From: Caldilineaceae bacterium
GTDB lineage: Bacteria; Chloroflexota; Anaerolineae; Caldilineales; Caldilineaceae
Reading direction: 5' to 3'
Assembly (NCBI GenBank): GCA_026989655.1
Contig: JALSIX010000109.1
Span: 1-53,839 of the forward strand
Length of the DNA: 53,839 bases
This document shows positions 52,873-53,839 of the stretch, piece after piece; positions within the stretch are counted from its first letter, which is position 1; each line of letters opens with the position of its first letter. The notes beneath the pieces are model-generated. The model did no database searches, was not told where the DNA came from, and saw only the letters and a program-made list of their open reading frames with translations. A program made the translations under genes and the position numbers.

Positions 52873-53839
52873 TCATTCCCGGGCGCGGTGGACGTACCGG
52901 ATCTGCTCCCAGAGGCCCAGGGGCACGTAGTAGATCCGGACCTCGCCGGTGTCCAGGTGTTCGGCCCGTTGGCAGAGGTACGTCTGCCCCGCGAACTCCA
53001 GGGTGAACTCGGGGGAGTTGGGCACCAGGCCGTCCGCGAAGATCCGGCGCTGCAGGGCCGCGTCCGGGTTGAACTGGATCACCTGGTGGGCCTCTCCGGC
53101 CTGGAGCAGGAGGGTGCGCAGCTCCGAAGGGGTGGGTTCGGTCGGGTCCTGGGGTCGGTTGTGGTGGGGTGGGCGCCACTCCTTCTCCGGGTCCACGGGC
53201 ACGGGGATGGGCTCGTCGGGGCCCTCCTGGTCCAGGCGGACGAGCCGGTCCAGGATCTCGCCCAGGTGCTCGAAGCTCTCCCAGGGGTGGGTGGCCCCCA
53301 CCACGAAGAGGCAGGCAGCCTTCACATAGGGGTCCAACATGAGCTCGCGGTTGTACCACAGCAGGGAACGCCAGTAGCGTTCAGGAGGGATGGGGTGGCT
53401 GGCGTGCCAGGGACCCACATCCGGCCCTCCCACCACGCCCTGGGTCATGCCGCATTCGGTGATGAGCACCGTGTGGCGATCCCCGTAGCGGGCCCGAACC
53501 CCCTCCAGGTCCATGATGCGGCGGTAGCGGAGGCAGAGCCACATCCCCTCCTCGCCCTGTTCCTCGATGTTCTGTTTGTGGAGCCGCCACATGTCGGGCC
53601 AGTCGTACTCGTGAAAGCCCAGATAGACGTAGGTCTCCAGGGTGCCTGGGAAGTGCTCCAGGAAGTCCTGGCCCCGGAAGTGGCCCGTGGCGAAGTTCAT
53701 GGCCACGGGCTCGAAGCCCCCGGCCCGGAGGCGCTCGGCAAAGGCCACCTGGAACGCGTCGTACCGGCGCTTGCGGTCCGGATCCGCGGACTCGGGCAGA
53801 GCCTCGTTGAAGGACTCCCAGGCATCGAACAGGGGACGT
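52873..53839 (-). CDS. Glycosidase-like TIM-barrel protein, 5' end off window
   Basis: The frame is open to the right edge (codons from 53838) with no stop, so the N-terminus is missing; a GTG at 53748 is internal. The visible 322 residues begin LFDAWESFNEALPE, which resembles the acid/base strand of clan GH-A glycosidases (W-E-x-x-N-E). They continue with MNFATGHF, YVYLGFHEYDWPDM, VLITECGMTQG (a candidate nucleophile Glu on a later strand) and a C-terminal ~130-residue tail with FNPDAALQRRIFADGLVPNSPEF, as in Chloroflexota proteins with a cell-wall or N-acetylmuramidase-like tail. The substrate is unknown. A true hydrolase is likely but unproven. Confidence 0.7.
   Translation of the reverse strand, partial: RPLFDAWESFNEALPESADPDRKRRYDAFQVAFAERLRAGGFEPVAMNFATGHFRGQDFLEHFPGTLETYVYLGFHEYDWPDMWRLHKQNIEEQGEEGMWLCLRYRRIMDLEGVRARYGDRHTVLITECGMTQGVVGGPDVGPWHASHPIPPERYWRSLLWYNRELMLDPYVKAACLFVVGATHPWESFEHLGEILDRLVRLDQEGPDEPIPVPVDPEKEWRPPHHNRPQDPTEPTPSELRTLLLQAGEAHQVIQFNPDAALQRRIFADGLVPNSPEFTLEFAGQTYLCQRAEHLDTGEVRIYYVPLGLWEQIRYVHRARE

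Overview
ORGANISM. The window is high-GC DNA (arms, leaders and codon third positions are strongly G/C) from a bacterium. Several traits point to the Chloroflexota, probably the Caldilineae/Anaerolineae side: large secreted CARDB/beta-helix and PA14 proteins, an orthocaspase, a lipoprotein serpin, a DUF2079 membrane protein, Chloroflexota-style Opp permeases and a selenocysteine tRNA. This placement is an inference from gene content; no rRNA is present. Nearly every base is coding, and there are no insertion sequences, phage genes or CRISPR arrays.

LAYOUT. 1-3198 (+): a giant secreted repeat protein (CARDB repeats, beta-helix, CAP domain), cut by an 8-bp deletion inside a 95-bp perfect repeat. 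3388-6726 (-): RecJ and an AddB/Cas4-like Fe-S nuclease. 6825-10720 (-): PA14 surface protein, GT2 glycosyltransferase and an FlgD-Ig-like lipoprotein. 10859-14766 (-): Opp-type peptide ABC transporter (binding protein, two permeases, no ATPases) behind a near-consensus promoter. 14983-18590 (+): translationally coupled LPG-synthase-TM and DUF2079 membrane proteins.

18680-26573 (-): a six-gene catabolic operon, fdrA - DUF1116 (allG-like) - cyclase family hydrolase - CoxM - CoxS - CoxL type molybdenum hydroxylase. It has a TTGACA/17/TAGAAT promoter, followed by two perfect 11-bp palindromes of the GntR/FadR type. A ring-hydroxylase, a ring-opening hydrolase and a carbamoyl-transfer pair suggest a nitrogen-heterocycle degradation route.

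27068-33880 (+): an orthocaspase fused to an alpha/beta-hydrolase fold whose nucleophile position is Gly; tRNA-Sec (selC) four bases after its stop; a 142-aa beta-rich protein; a cytosolic zinc-ribbon/S8 subtilase/CBM48 protein; and an esterase. This is the most unusual block and resembles a protease-based signalling or conflict module.

33887-37312 (-): BtpA/SgcQ family protein, double-SIS protein and a lipoprotein serpin with a predicted P1 Glu. 37408-37493 (+): tRNA-Leu(GAG) with promoter and terminator. 37570-38871 (-): enolase. 39206-40090 (+): pseudouridine-5'-phosphate glycosidase behind a 16-bp tandem repeat array. 40169-43328 (-): FtsH and a HAD-like protein whose motifs are in permuted order. 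43524-50178 (-): leuS - HIT - aspartate kinase - homoserine dehydrogenase - aspartate-semialdehyde dehydrogenase, a probable single operon joining leucine charging to the aspartate pathway. 50605-51804 (+): MFS transporter. 51889-52838 (-): diacylglycerol/undecaprenol kinase and YbeY. 52873-53839 (-): glycosidase-like protein running off the right edge.
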